This document shows, one piece after another, positions 5,375 through 6,352 of a stretch of DNA of 6,352 bases (its first letter is position 1; each line of letters begins with the position of its first letter). Made by a program: the position numbers and the translations under genes. Below the pieces are notes generated by a model. It did no database searches. It saw only the letters and a list, made by a program, of their open reading frames with translations, and was not told the DNA's origin. Source of the stretch: Hymenobacter sp. (GTDB lineage: Bacteria > Bacteroidota > Bacteroidia > Cytophagales > Hymenobacteraceae); the NCBI GenBank assembly GCA_025362615.1, contig JANYFQ010000573.1, positions 1 through 6,352 of the forward strand, given 5' to 3'.

Positions 5375-6352
5375 ATGCCTGCCTCTTCTGCCAAAAGCTT
5401 CGCCCAAAAGCTCGAAACCTTCGACCCCAATGCGCCCGGCGATGCAGCGGCCAACTTGTTCGGGTTGCCCTTCACGCCCGACGAGGCGCAGGTGGTGGTG
5501 ATACCCGTGCCCTGGGAAGTGACGGTGAGCTACCGCGCGGGCACCGCGCTTGGTCCGGCCGCCATTCACGAAGCGTCGTTGCAGGTCGATTTGTTCGACC
5601 CCGACATTCCCGATGCCTGGAAACTCGGCGTGGCCATGGAGGCAGAGGACGCAACCATTGCCGCCGCCAGCCACCGCCTGCGCCCGCTGGCGGCCGACTA
5701 CATTGGTTGGCTCGAAGCGGGCAGCCCGGCTGCGGGCAAGGCCGCGCACGGGGCCGTGCCCGCCCTGGTAAACGCCGAAGGCGACAAGCTAATTACCTGG
5801 CTCAAAGCCAAAACCGGCGCCTTGCTCGACGCGGGCAAAGCCGTGGCCGTGCTGGGCGGCGACCACAGTACGCCGCTGGGCCTGATGCAGGCCCTGGCCG
5901 AGCGGCACGAAGAATTTGGCATTTTGCAAATCGATGCCCACTGCGACTTGCGCCCCGCTTACGAGGGGTTCCAGTACTCGCACGCCAGCATCATGCACAA
6001 CGCCCTGCAACTGCCGCAGGTGACCCGCCTCATCCAGGTCGGCATCCGCGACTATTGCCAGCAGGAGGCCGACTTTATCGAGCAGTCGCACGGCCGCGTG
6101 GCCTTGTTTGGGCAGCGTTTTTTGAGCGAGGAGAAATTTGTTAAGAAGTCGTGGAAGAAGGTGTGCGGCAAAATCATTGCCCAATTGCCCGATAAAGTGT
6201 ACATCAGCTTCGACATTGACGGGCTGGACCCCAAACTCTGCCCCGGCACCGGTACGCCCGTACCCGGCGGGTTGGAATTTGAGGAAGCCACCTACCTCAT
6301 CCGGTCGCTGGTGCGGGCGGGCAAAACCATCATCGGCCTCGACCTCAACGAG
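5375..6352 (+). CDS. Ureohydrolase (agmatinase/arginase family), 3' end outside the window
   Basis: This frame is open for 326 codons to the window edge. It encodes a binuclear-manganese ureohydrolase, which hydrolyses a guanidino compound to urea and an amine. The metal-ligand motifs are all visible: GGDHS (His164), DAHCD (Asp187, His189, Asp191) and SFDIDGLDP (Asp280, Asp282). The last residues, IIGLDLNE, start the conserved C-terminal G-x-D-x-N/x-E element. Agmatinase (SpeB, agmatine to putrescine in arginine catabolism and polyamine synthesis) is the most likely activity. Arginase, formiminoglutamase and guanidinobutyrase share the same ligands, so no symbol is assigned. There is a stretch of about 50 residues (roughly 85-140) before the GGDHS strand that may hold a family-specific insertion. 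ATG 5375, in AAAAATG context, is the first start after the AT-rich leader and gives a normal N-terminus. No signal peptide is seen, so it is cytosolic. Its link to the che genes is probably only positional. Confidence 0.88.
   Translation, partial: MPASSAKSFAQKLETFDPNAPGDAAANLFGLPFTPDEAQVVVIPVPWEVTVSYRAGTALGPAAIHEASLQVDLFDPDIPDAWKLGVAMEAEDATIAAASHRLRPLAADYIGWLEAGSPAAGKAAHGAVPALVNAEGDKLITWLKAKTGALLDAGKAVAVLGGDHSTPLGLMQALAERHEEFGILQIDAHCDLRPAYEGFQYSHASIMHNALQLPQVTRLIQVGIRDYCQQEADFIEQSHGRVALFGQRFLSEEKFVKKSWKKVCGKIIAQLPDKVYISFDIDGLDPKLCPGTGTPVPGGLEFEEATYLIRSLVRAGKTIIGLDLNE

Noticed and set aside
5375..6352. Ureohydrolase as a functional part of the chemosensory pathway
   Set aside because: It has a distinct AT-rich leader, a complete set of metabolic-enzyme metal ligands and no signalling domain; adjacency alone is not evidence.

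Overview
This window carries the core of a chemosensory (chemotaxis-type) gene cluster. All genes lie on the + strand, in the order receptor (MCP), cheW, cheY, cheA, cheC-type phosphatase, followed by the 5' part of an agmatinase/arginase-family gene that runs off the right edge. The DNA is GC-rich in the genes. Start codons lack clear Shine-Dalgarno sequences, and two spacers (before cheY and before the ureohydrolase) are abruptly AT-rich. The protein sequences look like a GC-rich member of the Bacteroidota, with Hymenobacter or a relative as my best guess. That assignment rests on recall of family flavour, not on a search.

Layout. Positions 1-1804 encode the C-terminal part of a soluble-looking receptor: four visible HAMP modules in two 92-residue repeats, then a complete MCP signalling hairpin, then a basic Ala/Pro-rich tail of about 100 residues. 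Its reading frame is broken near position 102, where one G appears to be missing from a conserved Trp codon. The gene begins upstream of the window. Next come cheW (1842-2372), a single-domain cheY (2461-2826), cheA without a recognisable P2 domain (2982-4616), and a CheC-family phosphatase with both active-site motifs intact (4689-5321). The ureohydrolase starts at 5375 and is still open at 6352. Spacers are 37, 88, 155, 72 and 53 bp. None holds a convincing further gene, and I saw no convincing intrinsic terminator.

How the parts would work together. The receptor, CheW and CheA form the signalling array. CheA phosphorylates itself on His48 and passes the phosphate to Asp54 of CheY. CheC removes it and resets the signal. 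Two sequences in the receptor match the methylation consensus, so CheR and CheB are expected elsewhere; neither they nor CheD is in this window. If the host is Hymenobacter-like and lacks flagella, the output is more likely gliding, pilus-based movement or another response than a flagellar motor, but nothing in the window shows the output. The ureohydrolase is probably a metabolic neighbour rather than a signalling component.

I do not see evidence for an entirely new system. The points most worth following up are the frameshift, the poly-HAMP receptor with its basic tail, the P2-less CheA, and the short repeats in the two AT-rich leaders.
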